A stretch of DNA of 7,996 nucleotides from Treponema sp. (lineage in GTDB: Bacteria; Spirochaetota; Spirochaetia; Treponematales; Breznakiellaceae): assembly GCA_031263435.1 (NCBI GenBank), contig JAISFT010000052.1, positions 1 through 7,996 of the forward strand, in the 5' to 3' direction. Positions 1 to 6,732 of this stretch are shown piece by piece. Numbering within the stretch: position 1 is the stretch's first letter; the number at the start of each line of letters is the position of its first letter. A program made the translations under genes and the position numbers. The notes below the pieces were generated by a model that saw nothing but the letters and a program-made list of their open reading frames with translations, made no database searches and had not been told where the DNA came from.

Positions 1-37
1 GGAAAAAACCGGCATGGATGCCGGTACAATAGTTTCA

Positions 38-64
38 TAAGTTTTTTGCAAAGCAAAAAACTTA
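38..64. repeat. 12-bp perfect hairpin, AT-rich
   Basis: Bases 38-49 (taagttttttgc) pair perfectly with 53-64 around an AAA loop at 50-52. A near copy of the core, with loop GAA, lies at 235-255. The stem carries its own T run and A run, so on either strand it resembles a terminator stem. No independent U-tract follows the closed hairpin. Confidence 0.8.
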
Positions 65-154
65 CAGCTCAAAAATGGCATGGATGCCGGAGTGCGCCCG
101 AAGGGCGGCGGCAGGATGCCGCGTAACCACGGCTATCCGCTGAAGGCGGATAGA

Positions 155-179
155 TGGATTTTGCCGCAGGCAAAATCCA
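155..179. repeat. 11-bp perfect hairpin
   Basis: Bases 155-165 (tggattttgcc) pair with 169-179 around a 3-base loop. It sits directly after another stem (133-140/146-153), so the two form a tandem. It contains no coding signal of its own. Confidence 0.8.
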
Positions 180-258
180 ATGTCTTAATCCGCCACGGAT
201 GGCCGGCAGGATGCCGGCGTGAATAGATTTTCCGGGTTTTTGCGAAGCAAAAACCTAA

Positions 259-292
259 GGCTGAAAAACGGCATGGATGCCGTTTTTCAGCC
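259..292. repeat. 16-bp perfect hairpin abutting the repeat element
   Basis: Bases 259-274 (ggctgaaaaacggcat) pair perfectly with 277-292 around GG. This is the longest stem in the left array and it contains the recurring ggcatggatgcc core. It ends exactly where the 292-403 repeat element starts. The right-hand copy of that element (6733-7059) also has a long perfect hairpin immediately outside the equivalent end. Confidence 0.85.
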
Positions 293-403
293 GCGCAAGG
301 GATAGGAGGGGCGCGTAGCGTTCGTTGCGCTATGGCGCAACGAATGGAGCGAAGCGGAACCCCGGATAGCCCGGTCCGGCTGCGCAAGCAGCCGGATGCG
401 CCC
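292..403 (-). repeat. Structured intergenic repeat element, copy 1
   Basis: Read on the minus strand, this 112-base unit starts with gggcgcatccg (403-393). It continues with a hairpin (375-383/388-396, tetraloop GCAA on the plus strand), then ccggaccgggctatccg (379-363), another hairpin (321-330/335-344), and ends with ctatcccttgcgcg (305-292). The same three blocks occur in the same order at 6733-6743, 6762-6778 and 7046-7059 on the plus strand. It therefore forms an inverted pair with that copy around the operon. The hprK start codon lies only 29 bases beyond it. No protein is encoded. Confidence 0.8.
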
Positions 404-432
404 AAAAAAAGAACCGGAGATTCCGGAGTAAG

Positions 433-1467
433 ATGCGTATACTTGCCGGGGCAGGGGTCTTCCTCTACAATATCCGCATGGGCGGCAAGGCTTTTACCGT
501 TTTGGACCTCATCGACCTTGATCTAAAGGAGCATAATTCCCTGAATCTGCGCTGTATCGGCGGCCGGAAGGGGCTTGGGAGGGAGATCGGCAGTTCCGAT
601 CTGAACCGGCCTATGGGGGCAATTATGGGCTTTTACGATGTTTTTGCCCATCTGCGTATCCAGATTTTTGGGATTGGGGAATCCGCGTGCCTGCAAAAAC
701 TTGCCCGGGAAGATAACACGGAGAACATCCGGCGTATGTTCACGTATCCTATTCCCTGCTGTATTTTTACTACCGCTCTGGAGCCGACGGCGGTTTTCTT
801 TGAAGAGGCCGAAAAGGCCTCCTGTCCTATTTTACAGACGGATCTTCCTTCATCGGAATTTACCGCCCGGATTCTGCGGGTTCTGGCGGAGGTTTTTGCC
901 CCCCGGCAGAGTTTCCACGGGGTGCTGGTGGAGGTCTACGGTCTGGGGATTCTGATCATGGGGGATTCGGGGGTGGGCAAGAGCGAGACTGCCCTGGATC
1001 TTATTAAACGGGGGCACCGGCTTATCGCCGATGATGTGGTGGATATTCACTGCGCCAATGGCAACACGCTGATGGGCGCGGGGATCAACAAGATTATCGG
1101 CCACCACATGGAGATCCGGGGTCTGGGAATGTTGAACATGACCCACCTGTTCGGGGTGGGGGCTATTAAGGAACGGACTCAGATAGAACTGGTGGTGATG
1201 CTGGAAGAATGGGACGCGGCCAAACCTTATGACCGGCTGGGCGCAGAAGACAAGATGATGAATATTCTGGGGGTGGGGGTAACAAAGCTGGAGATTCCCG
1301 TTAAGCCGGGCCGGAACGTCCCTATTCTTATCGAAACCGCCGCGATGAACGAGCGGCTTAAAAAAATGGGTTACAACACGGCAAGGGAATTTAACCAGAA
1401 TATTCTGAAATGGATTGAAAGCGACAATGTCCGTTCGGTGTATTTTGGCAATGAAGACATTATCTGA
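433..1467 (+). CDS. hprK: HPr kinase/phosphorylase (HprK)
   Basis: This bifunctional cytoplasmic enzyme phosphorylates HPr on Ser46 using ATP or pyrophosphate and removes that phosphate by phosphorolysis, which couples metabolic state to carbon regulation. The 344-residue product has the family layout. An N-terminal domain covers about residues 16-150. The conserved HG motif is FHGVLVEVYG (161-170). The P-loop is GDSGVGKS (177-184), followed by acidic residues in IADDVVDI (198-205). The HprK signature EIRGLGMLNMTHLFG is at 227-241, and the C-terminal IPVKPGRN motif is at 288-294 or so. The ATG at 433 is chosen because GGAG lies at 425-428, although only four bases away. An alternative ATG at 478 would give about 329 residues, closer to the usual family length, but has no visible ribosome site. 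ptsH, encoding its substrate, follows 45 bases downstream. The identity is very secure; the start is less so. Confidence 0.96.
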   Translation: MRILAGAGVFLYNIRMGGKAFTVLDLIDLDLKEHNSLNLRCIGGRKGLGREIGSSDLNRPMGAIMGFYDVFAHLRIQIFGIGESACLQKLAREDNTENIRRMFTYPIPCCIFTTALEPTAVFFEEAEKASCPILQTDLPSSEFTARILRVLAEVFAPRQSFHGVLVEVYGLGILIMGDSGVGKSETALDLIKRGHRLIADDVVDIHCANGNTLMGAGINKIIGHHMEIRGLGMLNMTHLFGVGAIKERTQIELVVMLEEWDAAKPYDRLGAEDKMMNILGVGVTKLEIPVKPGRNVPILIETAAMNERLKKMGYNTAREFNQNILKWIESDNVRSVYFGNEDII

Positions 1468-1512
1468 TTTTTCCGTAATGGCTGCCGTGTTTCCAAAGCA
1501 AGGGATTGGCGT

Positions 1513-1779
1513 ATGGTAGAACAAAAAGTAACAGTAACAAACCGGGCCGGTATCCACGCCAGGCCCGCGGCATTGCTGGTTCAAAAGGTGAACAAATTCA
1601 AGAGCAGTATTTATATTGAAAAAGAACAGGACAGGATCAACGCTAAATCGATCATGGGGGTTATCACGCTGGGGGCCGGTTACGGAACCGAATTGGTGAT
1701 CAAGGCCGAAGGTGAGGACGAGGTCCAGGCGGTAGAAACTCTGGTCCGCCTTTTTGAATCGAAATTTGAAGAAGATTGA
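1513..1779 (+). CDS. ptsH: Phosphocarrier protein HPr
   Basis: HPr is a small cytoplasmic phosphocarrier. It takes phosphate from enzyme I on His15 in sugar uptake by the PTS, and is modified on Ser46 by HprK for regulation. The 88-residue product matches the family's normal size. It shows the active-site motif AGIHARPA with His at 15, and the regulatory motif NAKSIMGV with Ser at exactly 46. Both phosphorylation sites are intact, so it can serve as HprK substrate. An AGGG at 1501-1504 sits eight bases before the ATG. No enzyme I or sugar permease gene is visible here, so whether this HPr works in transport or only in regulation is unknown; treponemes are known to carry HprK/HPr without a complete PTS. 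Its stop codon overlaps the TTG start of the next gene, suggesting translational coupling. Confidence 0.97.
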   Translation: MVEQKVTVTNRAGIHARPAALLVQKVNKFKSSIYIEKEQDRINAKSIMGVITLGAGYGTELVIKAEGEDEVQAVETLVRLFESKFEED

Positions 1780-3629
1780 AGTACCAAGGAACCCGTCCAA
1801 AGCGCCCGGTTATCAATGTCCGGGGTCTGGTCCTGATCTATGTGCTGCTCTGTATTCTTTCCGTCCTTTTTTCCCGGACTTTTTTTTCCGAGACTCTCCG
1901 GGACGGTAAACCTCCCGGGCTGCTTAACCAGGTTATTTTCTACACTATCCCCGTCGTTCTGCTGATCTTTCTGGCCTATTCCGTACTGGGGATCATCCGG
2001 GACCTGGCCGCGGGCCGCACGGGAAGCAAATTCAAGGCCCAGCTTTTGATTTATTTCTTGATCACCGTGGTTTTTGCCGCGGTTCCCGTAACGATTGTTA
2101 CCGGCCTGGCGATGAACGAACTGCTCCGCTTTTGGCGGACCGTCGAGGCGGAAAAGGCTTCCCGGGCGGCCCGGGAGTTTATGCTGGAATCCTATTCCCT
2201 GCACATGGAGAGGCTGGAATCCCTGGCGAAGACGGTGAATTTCGATCCCTGGCTGCCGGTTCTTTCCGGGGAAGGGGTGGAGGACAGGCTGCCGGATCGT
2301 ATTCTGGCGGTTCAGGACTTTGTTCCGGGGCCGGGGGGGGGCTGGCAAAGCCGGGCTTTTGCCGGGGCCGAACACTGCCGCCTGGTCCTTCCTCCCCCGG
2401 ACCGGGAAGGCTTTGTGGACCGGGAAATGCCCCGGGACCGGGATCTGATCCGCTATGTTTTTCAACCTGCCGGCCAGCCGGTTCTGTCAGACCAGGCAGC
2501 GGGCGGGGTTCTTCTGCCGGAGGCCGCGGGCCGCGGCAGGGCGCTGCGGGTCCTCAGTTACCACCTGGGAGAAGATTTTGACGCGGCCGTAGAGGCTGTT
2601 GAAAACCAGGTCCAGCAGTTTGGGATTATCGACTCCCTGCGGGCAAACCTGCGGCCCCTTTTGGTGTTTTACTACGGGGTTTTCTTCTTCCCTACCCTGC
2701 TCATGACGTTTATTATAGCCATCAGCTTTACCCGGCGGGTAACTCAGCCTCTGGTAGACCTGGCGGAGGCCACCCGGGCCGTGGCGGAGGGTGATTTTTC
2801 CATCCAGATTCTGGCCCGCCGGGGGGATGAGCTGGGACTCCTGATCAGTTCTTTTAACTCGATGGTCCGGGATCTTGAAAAATCGAGGGAGGCCCTGATC
2901 AACGCGGAAAAGATCTCCATTTGGCAGACCATGGCCCAGCAGCTTGCCCACGAGATCAAGAATCCCCTGACCCCCATCAAACTTTCCGCGGAGCGGGTCC
3001 TGCGCCGCTGGCGGAACGAACCTGAGCGGGTTGGGGAGATTCTGGAGAATTCCATGCTGGCCATCATCCAGGAGGTGGAGGGGCTTTCCACACTGCTCAC
3101 CGAATTCCGCACCCTTTCCCGGCCCATGGAAAATCCCCAATCCTATACAGACGTGGAGGAGGCCCTTGAGGAAAGTATTGCCCCTTACCGGAGTTCCTAT
3201 CCGAATATACAGTTTGAAACCCGGTATATGACACGGGGGATCTCCGTAAAAATCGACAGGCACCGGATGAACCAGATCTTCAGCAACCTTTTTATCAATG
3301 CCATTGACGCCATGGAGGGCCGGGGGCTTATTGAAATTCGGGGAGACCTTGTAAAGAAAAGGGAAAGTGGTTATTGTAGGTTAAGTATACGGGATACCGG
3401 AAAGGGCATATCGGAACAGGAAGGCCCCCTCGTCTTTACTCCTTATTTTACTACGAAAGAAACCGGGACCGGCCTGGGGCTTCCCATTGTGGAGCGGATC
3501 GTCAACGAACATAACGGTTCAATATGGTTTAATTCGGCGGAAGGAATGGGAACAACATTTTTTATCGATCTGCCGCTTGGCGCTGATCCGGCGGCGGAAG
3601 GCCCCGGCTCCGGGGAATCCAAAAACTGA
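1776..3629 (+). CDS. NtrY-like membrane sensor histidine kinase
   Basis: This is the sensor kinase of a two-component system, with the response regulator encoded one base downstream as its probable partner. The 617-residue protein has hydrophobic segments at about 17-34, 51-72, 86-110 and 295-318, with a putative extracytoplasmic region at 113-292. A HAMP-like linker follows at about 318-371. The dimerisation/phosphorylation motif AHEIKNPLTP (391-400) puts the phospho-acceptor at His392. The ATPase domain shows an N box (N504, N508), a G1 box DTGKGI (540-545), an F box FTPYFTT (554-560) and a G2 box TGTGLGLPI (563-571). Three N-terminal helices plus a fourth before HAMP resemble NtrY, but I see no PAS domain between HAMP and the kinase core. 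The start is TTG at 1776, overlapping the ptsH stop by the four bases TTGA; its ribosome site is weak. A 9-G tract lies in the sensor region. The signal is unknown. Confidence 0.9.
   Translation: MKYQGTRPKRPVINVRGLVLIYVLLCILSVLFSRTFFSETLRDGKPPGLLNQVIFYTIPVVLLIFLAYSVLGIIRDLAAGRTGSKFKAQLLIYFLITVVFAAVPVTIVTGLAMNELLRFWRTVEAEKASRAAREFMLESYSLHMERLESLAKTVNFDPWLPVLSGEGVEDRLPDRILAVQDFVPGPGGGWQSRAFAGAEHCRLVLPPPDREGFVDREMPRDRDLIRYVFQPAGQPVLSDQAAGGVLLPEAAGRGRALRVLSYHLGEDFDAAVEAVENQVQQFGIIDSLRANLRPLLVFYYGVFFFPTLLMTFIIAISFTRRVTQPLVDLAEATRAVAEGDFSIQILARRGDELGLLISSFNSMVRDLEKSREALINAEKISIWQTMAQQLAHEIKNPLTPIKLSAERVLRRWRNEPERVGEILENSMLAIIQEVEGLSTLLTEFRTLSRPMENPQSYTDVEEALEESIAPYRSSYPNIQFETRYMTRGISVKIDRHRMNQIFSNLFINAIDAMEGRGLIEIRGDLVKKRESGYCRLSIRDTGKGISEQEGPLVFTPYFTTKETGTGLGLPIVERIVNEHNGSIWFNSAEGMGTTFFIDLPLGADPAAEGPGSGESKN
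2333..2341 (+). repeat. 9-G homopolymer inside the kinase gene
   Basis: Nine consecutive G residues encode part of PGPGGGW (residues 184-190) in the sensor region, before transmembrane segment 4. Reading the shifted frames, one extra G runs into a stop ending at 2581. Loss of one G gives TGA at 2446-2448. Either change would remove the whole kinase core. Such a tract is a candidate slippage site or a sequencing weak point. Confidence 0.85.
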
Positions 3630-3630
3630 T

Positions 3631-5070
3631 ATGGCAGCGATCCTCATCATAGATGACGAGCCGGGAATCCGGCATACCCTTGCTTCTATCCTGGAAGACG
3701 AGCATTACCGTGTGGAAACCGCGGAGGATGCCATCCTGGGTCTGGAAGCCCTGGCCCGGGGGACCATCGATCTGGTGTTCCTGGATGTGCTGCTTCCCCG
3801 GCTGGGGGGCATGCAGGCCCTGGAACAGATCCGCCGGGACTGGCCGGAGGTCGAGGTGGTGGTTATCTCCGGACATGCCAATGTGGACATGGCGGTCCGT
3901 GCGGTAAAGTTGGGGGCCTTCGATTTTCTGGAAAAGCCCCTGTCGCTGGACAAGGTGCTTACCCTGTGCCGCAATGCCCTTGCTTTACAAAAGCTGCGGA
4001 AAGAAAACAAAACCCTGCGGTCAAGCGCCGGTTCCGCAGAGGACGGGATTATCGGGACCAGCGCAAATATAGAAACGGTGCGGCGTCTGATCCGGCAGGC
4101 CGCTTCCAGCGATGCCAGAATTCTTATTACCGGCGAGAACGGTACCGGCAAGGAGCTGGTGGCCCGGGCCATCCACAATCTTTCTCCCCGTGCGGGGCAG
4201 CCTTTTGTGGAGGTAAACTGCGCGGCTATTCCCGAATCGCTTATCGAAAGTGAATTGTTCGGCCACGAAAGGGGGGCCTTTACCGACGCGGTATCCAGCC
4301 GCAAGGGGCGTTTTGAACTGGCCCACGGGGGTACTCTGTTCCTGGATGAGATTGGGGATATGTCCCTTTCCGCCCAGGCCAAGGTGCTGCGGGCCATTCA
4401 GGATCAGAAGATTGAACCTCTGGGCAGTGAAAAAACTATCGAAACCGATGTGCGCATCGTGGCGGCAACCAATAAAAATCTGGAGACCGAATGTGATGCC
4501 GGCCGCTTCAGGCAGGATCTTTACTTCCGGCTGAATGTTATCCCTATCCATATCCCGGCTCTGCGGGAACGGAAAGAAGACATTGTCCCGCTGTTGAACC
4601 ACTTCCTTAAGGCTACGGGAAATGCCGAAGAGGAATTCCGGGGGGAAGCCCGGGAAATTCTGGAAAACTACGGCTGGCCCGGGAACATCCGCGAGCTGCG
4701 GAACCTGGCGGAGCGTATTGCCGTGATGTACCCGGAGGGAAAGCCCGGCGGAAAGGCCCTGGAAGCCCTGCTTAAAAATCCGGGAAACCGGGACGCCGAA
4801 CCGGCTGCCCCGGCGGACAGGGGGGGGGCTGATCCCCAGAGCGCCCTGCCGGGGCCGGTTTTTGGGGACATTATGGAAAAACCCTATAATGAAGCCAGAG
4901 AATCCTTTGAAAAATACTATCTGGAATTCCATCTTTCCAGAAACAATGGTATCATCTCAAGAACGGCTGAAGCTATTGGGATCTATCCCAGTAATTTACA
5001 TTCCAAGGTGCGAAAATATCATATTATTATAAATCCGGGCAGCGGACACGGAGGGAGAGGAGAAGAATGA
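3631..5070 (+). CDS. NtrX/NtrC-like sigma-54-type response regulator
   Basis: This is a DNA-binding response regulator that would activate sigma-54 promoters when phosphorylated. The start is ATG 3631, one base after the kinase stop. Upstream in-frame codons back to 3487 lie inside the kinase gene and precede the receiver domain. The 479-residue product has a receiver domain (1-115) with acidic DDE at 8-10, phospho-acceptor Asp52 and Lys102. The AAA+ domain (about 138-365) has Walker A GENGTGKE (168-175), ESELFGHERGAFTDA (206-220), Walker B GGTLFLDE (233-240), the arginine-rich FRQDLYFRLNV (303-313) and WPGNIREL (349-356). A Fis-type helix-turn-helix sits at about 425-465 with ISRTAEAIGIYPSNLH, which resembles NtrX more than AtoC. 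The sigma-54 contact loop reads GAFTDA rather than GAFTGA, with the key Thr218 kept. A Gly/Pro-rich linker (about 383-412) carries a 9-G tract. Target genes are not visible. Confidence 0.92.
   Translation: MAAILIIDDEPGIRHTLASILEDEHYRVETAEDAILGLEALARGTIDLVFLDVLLPRLGGMQALEQIRRDWPEVEVVVISGHANVDMAVRAVKLGAFDFLEKPLSLDKVLTLCRNALALQKLRKENKTLRSSAGSAEDGIIGTSANIETVRRLIRQAASSDARILITGENGTGKELVARAIHNLSPRAGQPFVEVNCAAIPESLIESELFGHERGAFTDAVSSRKGRFELAHGGTLFLDEIGDMSLSAQAKVLRAIQDQKIEPLGSEKTIETDVRIVAATNKNLETECDAGRFRQDLYFRLNVIPIHIPALRERKEDIVPLLNHFLKATGNAEEEFRGEAREILENYGWPGNIRELRNLAERIAVMYPEGKPGGKALEALLKNPGNRDAEPAAPADRGGADPQSALPGPVFGDIMEKPYNEARESFEKYYLEFHLSRNNGIISRTAEAIGIYPSNLHSKVRKYHIIINPGSGHGGRGEE
4820..4828 (+). 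repeat. 9-G homopolymer inside the regulator gene
   Basis: Nine consecutive G residues encode RGG in the linker (residues 397-399) between the AAA+ and Fis domains. One added G would place TGA immediately after the run (4830-4832). One lost G would read on in another frame to a TAA near 5031. Both outcomes keep the receiver and ATPase domains but delete the DNA-binding domain. Confidence 0.85.
4995..5022 (+). promoter_or_regulatory. Candidate internal promoter for lexA
   Basis: TTTACA (4995-5000) and TATCAT (5017-5022) each match the sigma-70 consensus at five of six positions and are 16 bases apart. They lie in an AT-rich patch at the end of the regulator gene, about 45 bases before the lexA start. 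A short palindrome, aatatcatatt (5015-5025), overlaps the -10 box and could be an operator, but it may be chance in AT-rich sequence. No known SOS box was recognised. Confidence 0.38.
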
Positions 5071-5666
5071 AAGAACTTACCCAGAGGCAGAAAGAGGTAT
5101 TGTCTTTTATTGACAATTTTAAGCAGGAACACGGCTATTCTCCCACTATCCGGGAAATTGGCGAGTTTTTTAACATTTCGGTAAAGGGCGCCCATGATCA
5201 TGTAACGGCCCTGAAAAAAAAGGGAAGCCTGCGTTTGGTTACCAGGCGTTCCCGTACTATGGAAGTGGTGGGCACCCATGAGCGGAGCCACAACATAGAA
5301 ATTCCGCTGCTGGGTACGGTGGCAGCGGGTATTCCTATCCTGGCGGAGGAAAACCGGGAGGGAACCATTCTGATTCATGAGTCGGCGCTGAAGAAAAACC
5401 GCAAGTACTTTGCCCTGAAGGTCCGGGGAGATTCCATGTCCGGCGCGGGGATCATGGACGGGGATACGGCGATCATCGAAAAGCTGAATCTGGTCCATAA
5501 CGGGGAAATAGCGGTGGTAATGGTCAACGAGGCGGCCACCCTGAAACGGTTTTTCAAAGAGAGCCACCGGATAAAGCTCCAGGCGGAAAATCCCGCCTAT
5601 CCCCCCATCTACAGTCAAAATGTGCGGATTCTGGGACGTTTGGCCCAGATAATCCGCACATATTAG
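5067..5666 (+). CDS. lexA: LexA SOS-response repressor
   Basis: LexA represses DNA-damage genes and cleaves itself when stimulated by RecA filaments. The 199-residue product is of standard length. It begins with the typical winged-helix domain (about 1-65), with LTQRQKEVLSFI at 4-15 and SPTIREIGEFF at 25-35. The cleavage site is TVAAGIP, between Ala87 and Gly88. The catalytic Ser123 lies in GDSMSGAGI and the catalytic Lys160 in ATLKRF, so the self-cleavage machinery looks complete. The ATG start overlaps the upstream stop by the bases ATGA and has a good AGGAG at 5058-5062. Although it reads with the operon, a candidate promoter at 4995-5022 may give it separate control. Finding lexA behind a two-component system is unusual; a damage-linked function for the operon is only a guess. 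Confidence 0.96.
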   Translation: MKELTQRQKEVLSFIDNFKQEHGYSPTIREIGEFFNISVKGAHDHVTALKKKGSLRLVTRRSRTMEVVGTHERSHNIEIPLLGTVAAGIPILAEENREGTILIHESALKKNRKYFALKVRGDSMSGAGIMDGDTAIIEKLNLVHNGEIAVVMVNEAATLKRFFKESHRIKLQAENPAYPPIYSQNVRILGRLAQIIRTY

Positions 5667-5683
5667 GGTTCGCGGGGGGCCCT

Positions 5684-6694
5684 TTGGACAACGAAAGGGG
5701 CCGCTGTTTCCTCTTCCTGGGACCGGAACTTGGTGAAAAGGACGAGGCGGTACAGGAGATCCGCCGGACCCTGAGTTCGGGACCCGGCAGCCGGGGGGGA
5801 CTGGAGGAAACGCGCTTCTATGCGGGGGAAAGCGCCGCGGGCGACATCAGTGCCGCCCTGCGAAACGCTTCGCTCTTTTCGGATCGCAGGCTGTTCCTCA
5901 TCAAAAACGCCGAGCTTATCAAAGATAAAAACGATACGGAGCTTTTGACCTCGTATATCCGATCTCCCCAGGCGGGGACCACGGTAATATTCCTGTCCGA
6001 TGAAACAAAGGTAGCAAAGGCCCTGGACGACGCGATAGCCCCGGATTCCAGGCGGATCTTCTGGGAGCTTTTTGAAAACCGCAAGGGTCCCTGGGTCCGG
6101 GATTTTTTCAGGCGGGCGGGCTGCCGCATCAGCGACGGGGGAATCGCGGTGGTGCTGGAACTGGTGGAAAACAACACCGAGGCCCTGAAGCGGGAATGTG
6201 AACGTCTTGCACTGTTTTACGGCAAGGACCGGCTTATCGACGCTGGGGATGTGGAGGAATGGCTGTCCCACACCAGGGAGGAATCGTCATTTACCCTCTT
6301 TTCCCGGATAGCCGCAGGGGATCTGGCCAAATGTCTGGAATCGCTCCACACCCTTCTGGGGGCCAGGGAATCCTTCCAGACCATCCTGGGGGGACTCTCC
6401 TGGTGTTTCAGGCGGCTCCGGGATTACCAGGCCCTGGTAGAATCCGGCGCGCTGCCGCCGGATACGGACAGAGGCGGGGATTTTGAGTTCAAAAAGATCG
6501 GCTTGGGTTCTATTAAAAGCCGGGGAGATTATATCCAGGCAAACCGGCGCTATGGCCGGGGAGCGGCGGATCGTTTCCTGTCCCTGGCCGCCACATACGA
6601 TACTGCGCTCAGGGCAGGGGGCGGCCCGCTGGAAACGCTGCTGCTGGAGATGTTTATCATCAAACTGGTAAACAGTGCCCGGCCGGGCCGTTAG
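5684..6694 (+). CDS. holA: DNA polymerase III delta subunit (HolA)
   Basis: Delta is the wrench of the clamp loader: it opens the beta sliding clamp so that it can be placed on primed DNA. The 336-residue length fits the family. Sequence signs are the N-terminal FLFLGPELGEKDEA (9-22), which lacks a working Walker A as expected for delta; SLFSDRRLFLIKNAE (63-77); VENNTEALKRECERLALF (161-178); the IDAGDVEEWLS and FTLFSRIAAGD region (185-213); and a helical C-terminal collar ending in LETLLLEMFIIKLV. The family is poorly conserved, so the call rests on this combination. The start is TTG at 5684, the first usable start after the lexA stop 17 bases earlier. A G-rich stretch at 5674-5679 may be the ribosome site. 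No ATG occurs nearby. The last codons contain a GC palindrome at 6677-6688. Confidence 0.85.
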   Translation: MDNERGRCFLFLGPELGEKDEAVQEIRRTLSSGPGSRGGLEETRFYAGESAAGDISAALRNASLFSDRRLFLIKNAELIKDKNDTELLTSYIRSPQAGTTVIFLSDETKVAKALDDAIAPDSRRIFWELFENRKGPWVRDFFRRAGCRISDGGIAVVLELVENNTEALKRECERLALFYGKDRLIDAGDVEEWLSHTREESSFTLFSRIAAGDLAKCLESLHTLLGARESFQTILGGLSWCFRRLRDYQALVESGALPPDTDRGGDFEFKKIGLGSIKSRGDYIQANRRYGRGAADRFLSLAATYDTALRAGGGPLETLLLEMFIIKLVNSARPGR

Positions 6695-6732
6695 TATCGG
6701 GACATCATTCAAACTGTGGGTTAATATTTTTA

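Larger units (their letters stand above)
1..292. repeat. Intergenic array of perfect hairpins
   Basis: This stretch has no credible gene but is packed with inverted repeats. The stems I can place are 9-15/18-24, 38-49/53-64, 77-81/84-88, 95-99/103-107, 108-113/117-122, 133-140/146-153, 155-165/169-179, 202-208/212-218, 235-243/247-255 and 259-274/277-292. Loops are only 2 to 5 bases. A few modules recur: ggcatggatgcc at 11, 77 and 271; cggcaggatgccg at 109 and 205; and a TTTTTGC/GCAAAAA stem at 41-61 and 235-255. Spacing is irregular and the stems differ, so it is not a CRISPR. The stretch could act as terminators for an upstream gene, as RNA structure in a leader, or as small mobile palindromes. 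Which of these applies is not decidable here. Confidence 0.85.

Noticed and set aside
1..292. Possible CRISPR array from the recurring ggcatggatgcc cores
   Set aside because: Only three copies, at irregular distances of 66 and 194 bases, with no uniform spacers and no cas genes in the window.
1468..1512. Separate promoter or terminator between hprK and ptsH
   Set aside because: The 45-base gap has no convincing -35/-10 pair and no stem with a T run; co-transcription is simpler.
850..1800. Long minus-strand open frame opposite hprK and ptsH
   Set aside because: It lies wholly opposite two secure genes with intact catalytic motifs, and its translation has no recognisable domain; a shadow of GC-rich coding DNA.
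2132..2581. 149-residue plus-strand frame inside the kinase gene
   Set aside because: Gly/Ser/Pro-rich out-of-frame shadow without a ribosome site. It matters only as the frame entered if one G is added to the 9-G tract.
4021..4932. 303-residue minus-strand open frame opposite the response regulator
   Set aside because: The plus strand encodes a complete AAA+ domain there; the minus product has low-complexity Gly/Phe/Pro runs and no motif.
6677..6688. gcccggccgggc palindrome at the end of holA as a terminator
   Set aside because: It lies inside the coding frame, can barely form a loop, and is not followed by a T run.
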